Notes under the pieces: generated by a model
Told to the model about the DNA's origin: nothing
Seen by the model: only the letters and a program-made list of their open reading frames with translations
Databases searched by the model: none
Translations under genes and position numbers: made by a program
Shown here: positions 9,337 to 16,817 of the stretch, piece by piece
Layout of the letters: each line of letters opens with the position of its first letter
How positions within the stretch are numbered: the stretch's first letter is position 1
DNA from: Paenibacillus sp. Soil787
GTDB lineage: Bacteria > Bacillota > Bacilli > Paenibacillales > NBRC-103111
NCBI RefSeq assembly: GCF_001429545.1
Contig: NZ_LMSP01000006.1
Coordinates: forward strand, 1 to 64,000
DNA: 64,000 nt
Direction of reading: 5' to 3'

Positions 9337-9882
9337 TTAAAAATTGATCTCCGCATCATTAAGCAACGGGTGCTTCTGATCCTTATCCGATAAAATAGGA
9401 TTAGCTGTCGGCCAATCAATGCCAATAGCCGGGTCACTCCATAAGATTCCCCTGTCATGTACGGGAGAGTAATACTCATCCACCTTATATAACACTTGAG
9501 TTTGGGGCTCAGTCGTACAAAACCCGTGAGCAAAACCTTGAGGAACAAGCAGCTGGCGCTTATTTGCCGCACTAAGAGTGACACCCACCCATTCACCGAA
9601 GGTAGGAGATTTTTCACGTATATCAACAGCCACATCATAAATAGCACCTGAAACAACTCTAACTAGCTTCGTTTGTGCTTTTGGATTCAACTGGTAATGA
9701 AGCCCTCGCAAAACTCCGGTTTCTACAGATAAAGAATGATTATCTTGAACAAAAGGAATATCTATTCCTTGCTCCACCAATTTCGCATGATGGTAACTTT
9801 CCATAAAAAAACCCCGATGATCTCCATGAACATCAGGCTCAATAATAAATAATCCTGGCAGCTTTGTGGTAATAACATTCAT
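9337..9882 (-). CDS. rmlC: dTDP-4-dehydrorhamnose 3,5-epimerase, second copy
   Basis: 181 residues, a cupin-fold RmlC. The catalytic region is complete: RGFFMESY, SVETGVLRGLHYQ (active-site His), GAIYDVAVDIR and QGFAHGF. It makes dTDP-4-dehydro-L-rhamnose. It is about 80-85% identical by eye to the copy at 15488-16033 inside rmlACBD, so this is a recent duplicate placed apart from the operon. Both copies look functional. GAGGTGA precedes the ATG by about 8 bases. Confidence 0.95.
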   Translation of the reverse strand: MNVITTKLPGLFIIEPDVHGDHRGFFMESYHHAKLVEQGIDIPFVQDNHSLSVETGVLRGLHYQLNPKAQTKLVRVVSGAIYDVAVDIREKSPTFGEWVGVTLSAANKRQLLVPQGFAHGFCTTEPQTQVLYKVDEYYSPVHDRGILWSDPAIGIDWPTANPILSDKDQKHPLLNDAEINF

Positions 9883-10001
9883 CAGCTAGATCACCTCTAT
9901 AACTAACGTATGCATGATTATTGAGAATTGTCTCTATCTTGCGCTATCAATGGATATACGCCGTCAGCACTTCAACTTCCAGGTTCCGATATTTTTTAAA
10001 C

Positions 10002-10044
10002 AAAAAAAGAGACTGCTTGGGGCTATAATAGCCTCAGCAGCCTC
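10002..10044 (-). terminator. Terminator after the small membrane gene
   Basis: On the minus strand, GAGGCTGCT..GGCT pairs with AGCC..AGCAGTCTC, followed by seven T. It separates the 41-residue membrane gene from rmlC copy 2. Confidence 0.8.
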
Positions 10045-10062
10045 TTCATTTATGAGTTACGT

Positions 10063-10188
10063 CTACCACATATACACAACACCGGCAATAATGGCCGCCC
10101 AGATCAGGGAGCCGAACACAACACCAACAATCAACCCTTTGCCAACCGACAAATGTTCATCCTGGTAAGCGTCTTCATGATCGATCAT
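10063..10188 (-). CDS. Small single-span membrane protein
   Basis: 41 residues: an acidic N-terminus (MIDHEDAYQDEHLS), then one hydrophobic segment with glycines (about 18-40) ending VVYMW. The ATG at 10188 is set by GGAGG 7 bases upstream. It is not recognised as any family. It lies downstream of the sugar transferase and has its own terminator, so it may be expressed on its own. Confidence 0.65.
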   Translation of the reverse strand: MIDHEDAYQDEHLSVGKGLIVGVVFGSLIWAAIIAGVVYMW

Positions 10189-10269
10189 ACAATAACCTCC
10201 CCGCATATTAAGTATATGCATAGTATGGGGAAGATGTTGACGAATCATGCGGTTAATATGAAAAAATTT

Positions 10270-11676
10270 TTAATACGCATTTTTATTAATAAAACCATTA
10301 ATAATCGTTCTCCAAATAATTTTAATATCGAATAAAAAAGTCCAATTTTCAATATAGAAAATGTCGTGCTTGATGCGTTCTTCGATCGAAGTATCCCCAC
10401 GTAAGCCGTTACTCTGCGCCCAGCCAGTAATCCCAGGACGAATATGATGCTTCACCATATACTTCGGAACTTCTTCCTTGAATTGATCCACGAAATAAGG
10501 GCGCTCGGGCCTTGGACCGACGACACTCATATGCCCAAAAAGCACATTAAAAAACTGAGGCAGCTCATCCAGACTCGTTTTGCGGAGGAAGGTACCGACC
10601 TTCGTTCGCCGCGGGTCATTTTCAACCGTCCACTCCGTATTTGATGCACTCTCTGAGAGCACATTCATACTGCGGAACTTATACATCATAAACCTTCTGC
10701 GGTTTAGACCTACACGCTCTTGCTTAAAAATAACCGGACCTGGAGAACTAAGTTTAATAGCAATAACAGATCCAATCATAACGGGCAGCGTAATAAGAAT
10801 GGCCGCAGAGGCGAAAACAATGTCGAAAGCTCGCTTGAAAAGTCGATTCCGGAACTCATCCAGCGGAATATCACGCACATTAATCAGCGGCATATCAGCA
10901 AAATTATCAAAATAAGGACGGGACGGCAAGAAATCATAAAAGTCCGGTATGATAAGTGTTTTGACACCAATTTTTTCACAGACATTGATAATGCTGCCGA
11001 ACTTGCGATGCGCATCTAACGGTAGAGCGATAATAACCTCATCGATGATGAGATCGTTTAATATGGACTCAAGATCGTCAATCTTCCCGATGATTGGCTT
11101 ATAGCTCTGGTAAGTGATTTCGTGTTTCTCCTGATAATCATCTAGGAAACCGACTACTTCGTAGCCTAGCTCTGGATGCTGCCTCAGCTTAGTGTAGAAC
11201 TGACGGCCCAGTGAGCCTGCACCGAGAATTAAAATGAATTGCTTATTATAACCCTTTTGCCGGACACGCTTTAACGAGATTTTAATCATATAGCGATAAA
11301 AACTGATGAAAAGAATATTGTTCACAAGGAATAATAAGAGATAAGAACGTGAAACGTCGACCTCTTTTAAAATGAACAAAACACTTAACAGCAGCAGCAA
11401 GCTGAATATGTGGACTTGAATAATTTTTAAAACCTCATAAGAGAACTGCTTCCTACGCTTAGGTGTATAGAAGTTCATCATATAACTTAGAAAAATGGCT
11501 ATAATCGCGTAACTGACACTCCACATTAAGTAATGCTTGATCGGAAGAGGAGAATCGTATGGAATCCAGCCGCTTCTAAATTTCAGCCACCATGATAGTA
11601 AGAACACGAGCTGAATACATATGAAGTCGGCCAGTGCATAAAGTTGTGTCAAGAAACCCTGACTCTGTCGAATCAA
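10270..11676 (-). CDS. Polyprenyl-phosphate sugar-1-phosphate transferase (WsfP/WcaJ type)
   Basis: 468 residues. Several N-terminal membrane spans (about 10-125) are followed by a nucleotide-binding-like domain (LGAGSLGRQFYTKL, about 150-250). The C-terminal bacterial sugar transferase domain holds a membrane hairpin and the motifs SPGPVIFKQERVG, YKFRSM and SLDELPQFFNV. It moves a hexose-1-phosphate from UDP-sugar to undecaprenyl phosphate, the first step of glycan assembly at the membrane. The family includes WsfP/WsaP of S-layer glycan loci. The TTG start is supported by GAGGTGA 7 bases upstream. The transferred sugar (glucose or galactose) cannot be told from sequence. Confidence 0.93.
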   Translation of the reverse strand: MIRQSQGFLTQLYALADFICIQLVFLLSWWLKFRSGWIPYDSPLPIKHYLMWSVSYAIIAIFLSYMMNFYTPKRRKQFSYEVLKIIQVHIFSLLLLLSVLFILKEVDVSRSYLLLFLVNNILFISFYRYMIKISLKRVRQKGYNKQFILILGAGSLGRQFYTKLRQHPELGYEVVGFLDDYQEKHEITYQSYKPIIGKIDDLESILNDLIIDEVIIALPLDAHRKFGSIINVCEKIGVKTLIIPDFYDFLPSRPYFDNFADMPLINVRDIPLDEFRNRLFKRAFDIVFASAAILITLPVMIGSVIAIKLSSPGPVIFKQERVGLNRRRFMMYKFRSMNVLSESASNTEWTVENDPRRTKVGTFLRKTSLDELPQFFNVLFGHMSVVGPRPERPYFVDQFKEEVPKYMVKHHIRPGITGWAQSNGLRGDTSIEERIKHDIFYIENWTFLFDIKIIWRTIINGFINKNAY

Positions 11677-11682
11677 TGTAAA

Positions 11683-12549
11683 TCACCTCGCTGGACGTAG
11701 TTTATTTCTTGCTAAGGAGAGTATGAATTTTAAGCTAACACCTGCATAGATCATCGAGTTCGTTAGCCAGGAATACTTTTTACGATAATGCTTATTATGA
11801 AATAGGATCATTGCCCTGTGGAACTCATATATGATCTTAAAAGGCTTCCTACGACTGCTTGCGCCTTTGTGATGGACAATTTGAGTGCGAGGGTAATAAT
11901 AATTTACCCAACCCGCTTCCTTAATTCTATAACACCAATCTATATCCTCACCATACATAAAGAATTCCTCATCAAGCAACCCTACTTGCTCAATCGCCTC
12001 GCGGCGGATTAACATGAAAGCACCGACGAGCGAGTCAATAGGATATTCATCGTCAGGACTTAAGTAGCCTAATTGATATTGATTGAACCGAGGTGAGTCC
12101 GGGAATAGTTTAGAGAATCCGAACGCATAGTAAAAGGACGCTGAGGGCTTAGGAAAGCCCCTCTTGCAGGCTTTGTCGAGTGATCCGTCTGGAAGTACGA
12201 TTTTGCAGCCGCTAGCTCCTACGGTGGGGTTCTCGTCCATGAAACGAAGCATCACGTCTAGTGTGTCGGGTTGAACGATAGTGTCAGAGTTTAAAAGTAG
12301 GACGTAACGTCCTTGGGCGATGCGGATGCCCTGGTTGTTGGCTCGCGAGAAGCCTACGTTATCTGTATTGGCGATGCAAACCACTTGTGGGAACTGCTGA
12401 TTCACTGATTGTATGATGCCATCATTCGAGGCATTGTCGATTAAGATGACCTCGTATATGTAAGATGTAGCTGACGAAAAAACAGATTGTAAACAAGCCA
12501 GTGTCAGGTCGCGTGTTTTATAATTTAGTACAATAATACTTAAATCCAC
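11683..12549 (-). CDS. Glycosyltransferase family 2 (rhamnosyltransferase-like)
   Basis: 288 residues with a GT-A fold. SIIVLNYKTRD opens the nucleotide-binding half, LIDNASNDG follows, and LLLNSDT carries the metal-binding acidic residues; the acceptor half includes EEFFMYGEDIDWCYR. This pattern is common among rhamnosyltransferases (WbbL/WsaD-like). The GTG start has GAGG 7 bases upstream. It abuts the sugar transferase gene by 6 bases and probably shares a transcript with it. dTDP-rhamnose made next door is the likely donor. Confidence 0.9.
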   Translation of the reverse strand: MDLSIIVLNYKTRDLTLACLQSVFSSATSYIYEVILIDNASNDGIIQSVNQQFPQVVCIANTDNVGFSRANNQGIRIAQGRYVLLLNSDTIVQPDTLDVMLRFMDENPTVGASGCKIVLPDGSLDKACKRGFPKPSASFYYAFGFSKLFPDSPRFNQYQLGYLSPDDEYPIDSLVGAFMLIRREAIEQVGLLDEEFFMYGEDIDWCYRIKEAGWVNYYYPRTQIVHHKGASSRRKPFKIIYEFHRAMILFHNKHYRKKYSWLTNSMIYAGVSLKFILSLARNKLRPAR

Positions 12550-12613
12550 TAGAAAACCTCATTTTTATTGATTTCATTACACTTATTATAACATGGGTTT
12601 ATAAATTTTAGAT

Positions 12614-12644
12614 TAAAAAAAGACTAGCTTCTTTTAGCTAATCT
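12614..12644 (-). terminator. Terminator after the rml-GT2 unit
   Basis: On the minus strand, AGATTAGCT/AGCTAGTCT with a short A-rich loop is followed by seven T. It ends the rmlACBD-GT2 run. Confidence 0.75.
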
Positions 12645-12652
12645 TCCATGGG

Positions 12653-13603
12653 CTATTTTATAAACCATCTGTTGATTTCAGACGTCACTATTTTTTGCTT
12701 TTTTTGAATGATACCGCGCTTTTTCCTTAACTCTGAATACTTACGAAAAAAGCTGGACCAAGCTCCAAGAAGCTTTGGTTCACGCATAAGAGCGTAAGCA
12801 AAGCTGAGACATTCATAGACCAACAGTGGAATGCTATGCTTCAGTACCATTGAAATTCGATCGTTTTTCACCATCATTTTATATCGATTAATGTACGATA
12901 ATCTCCTGACAAAAAGTGGCTTACTGCTCCTACCGCCTTCCTTCCAACCACGTTCGTGGTACGCAATAGCCGTTGGCTCATAATAAGCCTTCCAGCCTAG
13001 CAGCTGCGCACGCCAAGCAACATCCACATCTTCTTTATAAGCAAAAAAGTCCTCATCGAAAAATTCGCCATTCAGGCTAATGTCATTAATCATTTCGCGA
13101 GAATACATGGCAGCTGCGCCAGAAACACCAAAGACCTCTTCAGCATGATTGAACCGATCGCCTGTCTGATGTGCGCCGCGGTCAAAGGCTCTGCGTGCCT
13201 TGTTAATGACTAATCCAGTACTATCAATGTGAGTAGGATCTGCTTTGAGTAGCAGTTTACCTGTGGCACTACCCGCTTGAGAATGATTATTTAATAATTT
13301 TACAGTGTTAAGAACATAATCAGGTTCAAGAACTACATCCGGATTTAGAATTAGACAATAATCCGTGTCTGTCATCCTTATTGCCTGATTATGGCCACCA
13401 GCGAATCCATTGTTTATAGAATTCTGAGTAATACTGCACTTCTCCGACCATTTTACTAATTTCTCTTGTGTATTGTCCTTAGAAGCATTATCAATCACTA
13501 CGATTTGTTCAATTGGATGGGACTGACTAAGCACCGCTTCCAAGCAATCGTCGATATGTTCAGAGCTATTGTAAGTAACAATGTGGACACTAACCGTTTT
13601 CAT
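12653..13603 (-). CDS. Glycosyltransferase family 2 (rhamnosyltransferase-like)
   Basis: 316 residues. GT-A motifs are SVHIVTYNSSE, VVIDNASKDN and CLILNPDVVL; the C-terminal half carries FFAYKEDVDVAWRAQ and a basic membrane-binding tail. It probably extends the lipid-linked glycan with rhamnose. The ATG at 13603 is chosen over GTG 13615 because it lies 12 bases from AGGTGA and the protein then begins MKTVSVHIV. It overlaps the end of rmlD by 14 bases, so translation is coupled to rhamnose synthesis. Confidence 0.9.
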   Translation of the reverse strand: MKTVSVHIVTYNSSEHIDDCLEAVLSQSHPIEQIVVIDNASKDNTQEKLVKWSEKCSITQNSINNGFAGGHNQAIRMTDTDYCLILNPDVVLEPDYVLNTVKLLNNHSQAGSATGKLLLKADPTHIDSTGLVINKARRAFDRGAHQTGDRFNHAEEVFGVSGAAAMYSREMINDISLNGEFFDEDFFAYKEDVDVAWRAQLLGWKAYYEPTAIAYHERGWKEGGRSSKPLFVRRLSYINRYKMMVKNDRISMVLKHSIPLLVYECLSFAYALMREPKLLGAWSSFFRKYSELRKKRGIIQKKQKIVTSEINRWFIK

Positions 13604-14450
13604 CCATAATCTCACCTAGCTCCTTCAAAAATGCTTTAAGCCCTTCACGCCAAGGTCGTAAATCCTCAAAACCATTAGCAAGGATTGCTTCATGCTCCAT
13701 AGCTGAATTTCGTGGTCTTGGAGCAGGTCGCGGAAATTCTTCCGTTGTACAAGGATCTACCTTAATCTTCAAGCCACTCTCCTCAAAGATCGCACAGGCA
13801 AAATCATACCACGAGCAAACTCCGACATTTGAAGCATGATAGATGCCATACAGATCTGTCTCTACGAGTTTTTCTATGAATATGGCAAGATCAACAGTGT
13901 AAGTCGGTGACCCAAATTGATCACTTACTACCTTTAAGGAATCACGGGTTTGAGCCAAATTCAACATTGTTTTGACAAAATTCGAACCATAAATACCATA
14001 GACCCAAGAAGTTCTCACGATGAAATATTTAGATGATAACGCTTCTACATGCTGTTCCCCAGCTCTTTTGGACTTCCCATAAACACTCTGAGGATTGGTC
14101 TTATCGTTCTCTCTGTATGCATTCGTAGCGGTACCATCAAACACGTAATCCGTGCTAATATAGCAAAATTTCGCTCCTATGCTCTCTGCAGCCACGGCAA
14201 GATTCTTAGTTCCATCAGCATTAACTTGATAAGCAATTGCTTCTTCCGTTTCGGCAAGGTCAACAGCAGTGTACGCAGCACTATGAATGATAACATCTGG
14301 CTTCAAAGCTTTTAGAACCTCTAGACATTGACTTTCATTGGTAATATCTAGTTGCTCTCTCCCAAGTCCGTGAACCTCATGCTTAGCTCCTAACAGTTTT
14401 ACAACATCTTGCCCCAGTTGACCATTAGCCCCGGTAACTACTATTCTCAT
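13590..14450 (-). CDS. rmlD: dTDP-4-dehydrorhamnose reductase
   Basis: 286 residues, an SDR of the RmlD type: GANGQLGQDVV at the N-terminus binds NAD(P)H, YISTDYVFDG and YGKSKRAGE supply the catalytic Tyr and Lys, and VRTSWVYG follows. It makes dTDP-L-rhamnose, the last step. Its ATG overlaps the rmlB stop by one base (TAATG), showing coupled translation. Confidence 0.96.
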   Translation of the reverse strand: MRIVVTGANGQLGQDVVKLLGAKHEVHGLGREQLDITNESQCLEVLKALKPDVIIHSAAYTAVDLAETEEAIAYQVNADGTKNLAVAAESIGAKFCYISTDYVFDGTATNAYRENDKTNPQSVYGKSKRAGEQHVEALSSKYFIVRTSWVYGIYGSNFVKTMLNLAQTRDSLKVVSDQFGSPTYTVDLAIFIEKLVETDLYGIYHASNVGVCSWYDFACAIFEESGLKIKVDPCTTEEFPRPAPRPRNSAMEHEAILANGFEDLRPWREGLKAFLKELGEIMDENG

Positions 14451-15469
14451 TATCTAGCACCAAGCCGTGAGCCATATTGTTCAGCAAAATATTTTTGATA
14501 CTCACCCGTCTGAATTCGTTTCCACCAGTCTTGATTATCCAAGTACCAACGAATTGTTTCATGAATACCTGTCTCAAAATTATGCTTCGGCTTCCACCCA
14601 AGCTCCTCCGTAATCTTAGTCGCATCAATTCCGTAACGACGGTCATGACCTGGCCGATCTTTCACAAATTGCATCAAAGATTCTGGTTTACCCAACTCTC
14701 GAAGAATAGTTTGTATGATTTGAATATTCGTTCTCTCATTATTACCACCGATATTATAAACTTCTCCGTTAATCCCTTTATGTAGAACGAGATCAATCGC
14801 GCTGCAGTGGTCCTCAACATACAGCCAATCCCTAATATTAAGACCGTCTCCGTATACAGGAAGAGCTTTATCGCTCAAAGCATTTGCAATCATTAATGGG
14901 ATTAACTTCTCAGGGAACTGATAGGGTCCATAATTATTGGAACAACGAGTAATATTAATCGGAAGTCCAAATGTCTCATGATAAGCGCGTACAAGAAGAT
15001 CCGAACCTGCTTTACTAGCTGAGTAAGGACTATTTGGTGATAAAGGAGTTTCTTCCGTGAAAAGACCTGTTTCACCAAGTGTCCCATAGACTTCATCCGT
15101 GGAAACATGAACGAACTTCTTAACCGCATATTTTCTAGCGGCTTCAAGCAAAACCTGCGTGCCTAATACGTTTGTCTTAACGAAAACATCCGGTTCCAGA
15201 ATACTCCGATCCACATGGGATTCCGCGGCGAAATGGACAACCGTGTCTACACCATTCTCGAATAAACTGTTCACTAATTCTGGATTTGTGATATCACCTT
15301 TAACGAAAGTATAATGGCTATTGTTTTGAATGGAAGTTAGGTTCTCTAAATTCCCAGCATATGTTAATGCATCGAGATTAATAATTTCGTAGCTAGGATA
15401 GCGATCCAGCATATAATGAACGAAGTTGCTACCGATAAATCCAGCTCCGCCTGTAATAAGTATTTTCAT
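14450..15469 (-). CDS. rmlB: dTDP-glucose 4,6-dehydratase
   Basis: 339 residues. NAD-binding TGGAGFIGSNFV is at the N-terminus, STDEVYG carries the catalytic Asp-Glu pair, and YSASKAGSD is the YxxxK site. It is the second step to dTDP-rhamnose. It sits between rmlC and rmlD in the order A-C-B-D, which is common in S-layer glycan loci of Paenibacillus and Geobacillus. Confidence 0.97.
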   Translation of the reverse strand: MKILITGGAGFIGSNFVHYMLDRYPSYEIINLDALTYAGNLENLTSIQNNSHYTFVKGDITNPELVNSLFENGVDTVVHFAAESHVDRSILEPDVFVKTNVLGTQVLLEAARKYAVKKFVHVSTDEVYGTLGETGLFTEETPLSPNSPYSASKAGSDLLVRAYHETFGLPINITRCSNNYGPYQFPEKLIPLMIANALSDKALPVYGDGLNIRDWLYVEDHCSAIDLVLHKGINGEVYNIGGNNERTNIQIIQTILRELGKPESLMQFVKDRPGHDRRYGIDATKITEELGWKPKHNFETGIHETIRWYLDNQDWWKRIQTGEYQKYFAEQYGSRLGAR

Positions 15470-15487
15470 ATGCTTATGACTCCCATT

Positions 15488-16033
15488 TTAAAAGTTTATT
15501 TCCGCATCTTTAAGTAGCGGATGTTTTTGATCTTTATCAGAAAGAATTGGTTTAGATGTTGGCCAATCAATACCAATAGCCGGGTCGCTCCAAAGTATGC
15601 CTCTATCGTGTTCAGGGGAGTAGTACTCGTCCACTTTGTAAAGCACCTGCGTATTAGGAACAATCGTACAAAAGCCATGAGCAAATCCTTGGGGAACCAG
15701 TAGTTGACGCTTATTAGCCTCGCTTAAAATAACCCCTACCCACTGGCCAAACGTAGACGAATCCTTGCGTATGTCTACCGCGACATCATAAATCGCACCG
15801 GAAGCTACACGTATAAGTTTTGTTTGTGCTTTGGGATTCAGCTGATAGTGCAGCCCACGCAAAACACCGGTTTCTACAGATAAGGAGTGATTGTCTTGAA
15901 CAAAGAGAAAATCAATACCGTGTTCAACAAATTTCGCACTACTATAACTCTCCATAAAAAAGCCCCGATTGTCTCCGTGGACATCGGGTTCCACAATATA
16001 TAGACCTTCCAACTTCTTAGATATAATATTCAT
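15488..16033 (-). CDS. rmlC: dTDP-4-dehydrorhamnose 3,5-epimerase
   Basis: 181 residues, with the same cupin motifs as the copy at 9337-9882 (RGFFMESY, GVLRGLHYQ, QGFAHGF). The ATG at 16033 is preferred over GTG 16045: it is preceded by AGAGGTG and gives the same N-terminus and length as the paralog. It is the operon copy, following rmlA by 15 bases. Confidence 0.96.
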   Translation of the reverse strand: MNIISKKLEGLYIVEPDVHGDNRGFFMESYSSAKFVEHGIDFLFVQDNHSLSVETGVLRGLHYQLNPKAQTKLIRVASGAIYDVAVDIRKDSSTFGQWVGVILSEANKRQLLVPQGFAHGFCTIVPNTQVLYKVDEYYSPEHDRGILWSDPAIGIDWPTSKPILSDKDQKHPLLKDAEINF

Positions 16034-16048
16034 CAGTATCGGCACCTC

Positions 16049-16792
16049 TTACAATTTAAGTTTCCCAAACTCTTCTCCAAAAAACAATTCTTTCGCCAAT
16101 TCATTGGCTTTAGCTAAAGAGGTATGTGTTCCTGCATCCGTCCACCAGCCTTGAAGAATATCGTAAGTTAACTCGTTTTTTTCGATGTATGCATTATTGA
16201 CATCCGTTATCTCAAGTTCACCGCGGCCTGATGGCTTAAGTTTCTTAACAATTTCAAATACAGTACTGTCATACATATAAATACCTGTTACTGCATAGCT
16301 ACTTTTCGGTTGTTTAGGCTTTTCCTCGATAGAGATGATCTTCTCTCCCAGCAACTCTGGAACGCCGTATCGTTGAGGATCTTGAACTTCTTGGATGAGA
16401 ATCTTGGCCCCATCTCGTTGAGTTCTGAAGTTGTCTACAAAAGGAACAATACTCTCTTCAAATACGTTATCGCCAAGAATTACGACCATTTGGTCATTGC
16501 CAACGAAGTGCTCAGCGAGGTCTAGCGCTTGTGCGATTCCTCCAGCTTCATCTTGGACTTTATAAGTAAAGGTTACTCCCATTTCTCTACCGCTTCCTAA
16601 AAGGTTAACCACATCACCCATATGATCTTTACCAGTGACGATGAGGATATCGTTTATGTCTGCTTGCTTAAGCTTTGCAACGGAGTGAAAAATCATTGGG
16701 TATTTACCTACAGGAAGTAAATGTTTGTTCGTTACTTTTGTTAAAGGAAACAATCTTGAACCTGTACCACCTGCTAGAATAATACCTTTCAT
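16049..16792 (-). CDS. rmlA: Glucose-1-phosphate thymidylyltransferase
   Basis: 247 residues, slightly shorter than E. coli RmlA, as in the short Bacillota type. GIILAGGTGSRLFPLT is the nucleotidyltransferase signature with the key Arg and Gly residues; VILGDNVFEE and EEKPKQPKS follow. It makes dTDP-glucose and is the entry point to rhamnose. GGAGG lies 8 bases upstream. It follows the large membrane protein gene by 25 bases, so it may be read through from the AT-rich block. Confidence 0.96.
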   Translation of the reverse strand: MKGIILAGGTGSRLFPLTKVTNKHLLPVGKYPMIFHSVAKLKQADINDILIVTGKDHMGDVVNLLGSGREMGVTFTYKVQDEAGGIAQALDLAEHFVGNDQMVVILGDNVFEESIVPFVDNFRTQRDGAKILIQEVQDPQRYGVPELLGEKIISIEEKPKQPKSSYAVTGIYMYDSTVFEIVKKLKPSGRGELEITDVNNAYIEKNELTYDILQGWWTDAGTHTSLAKANELAKELFFGEEFGKLKL

Positions 16793-16817
16793 TTAGAACC
16801 TCCAATTAATTTGCCTA

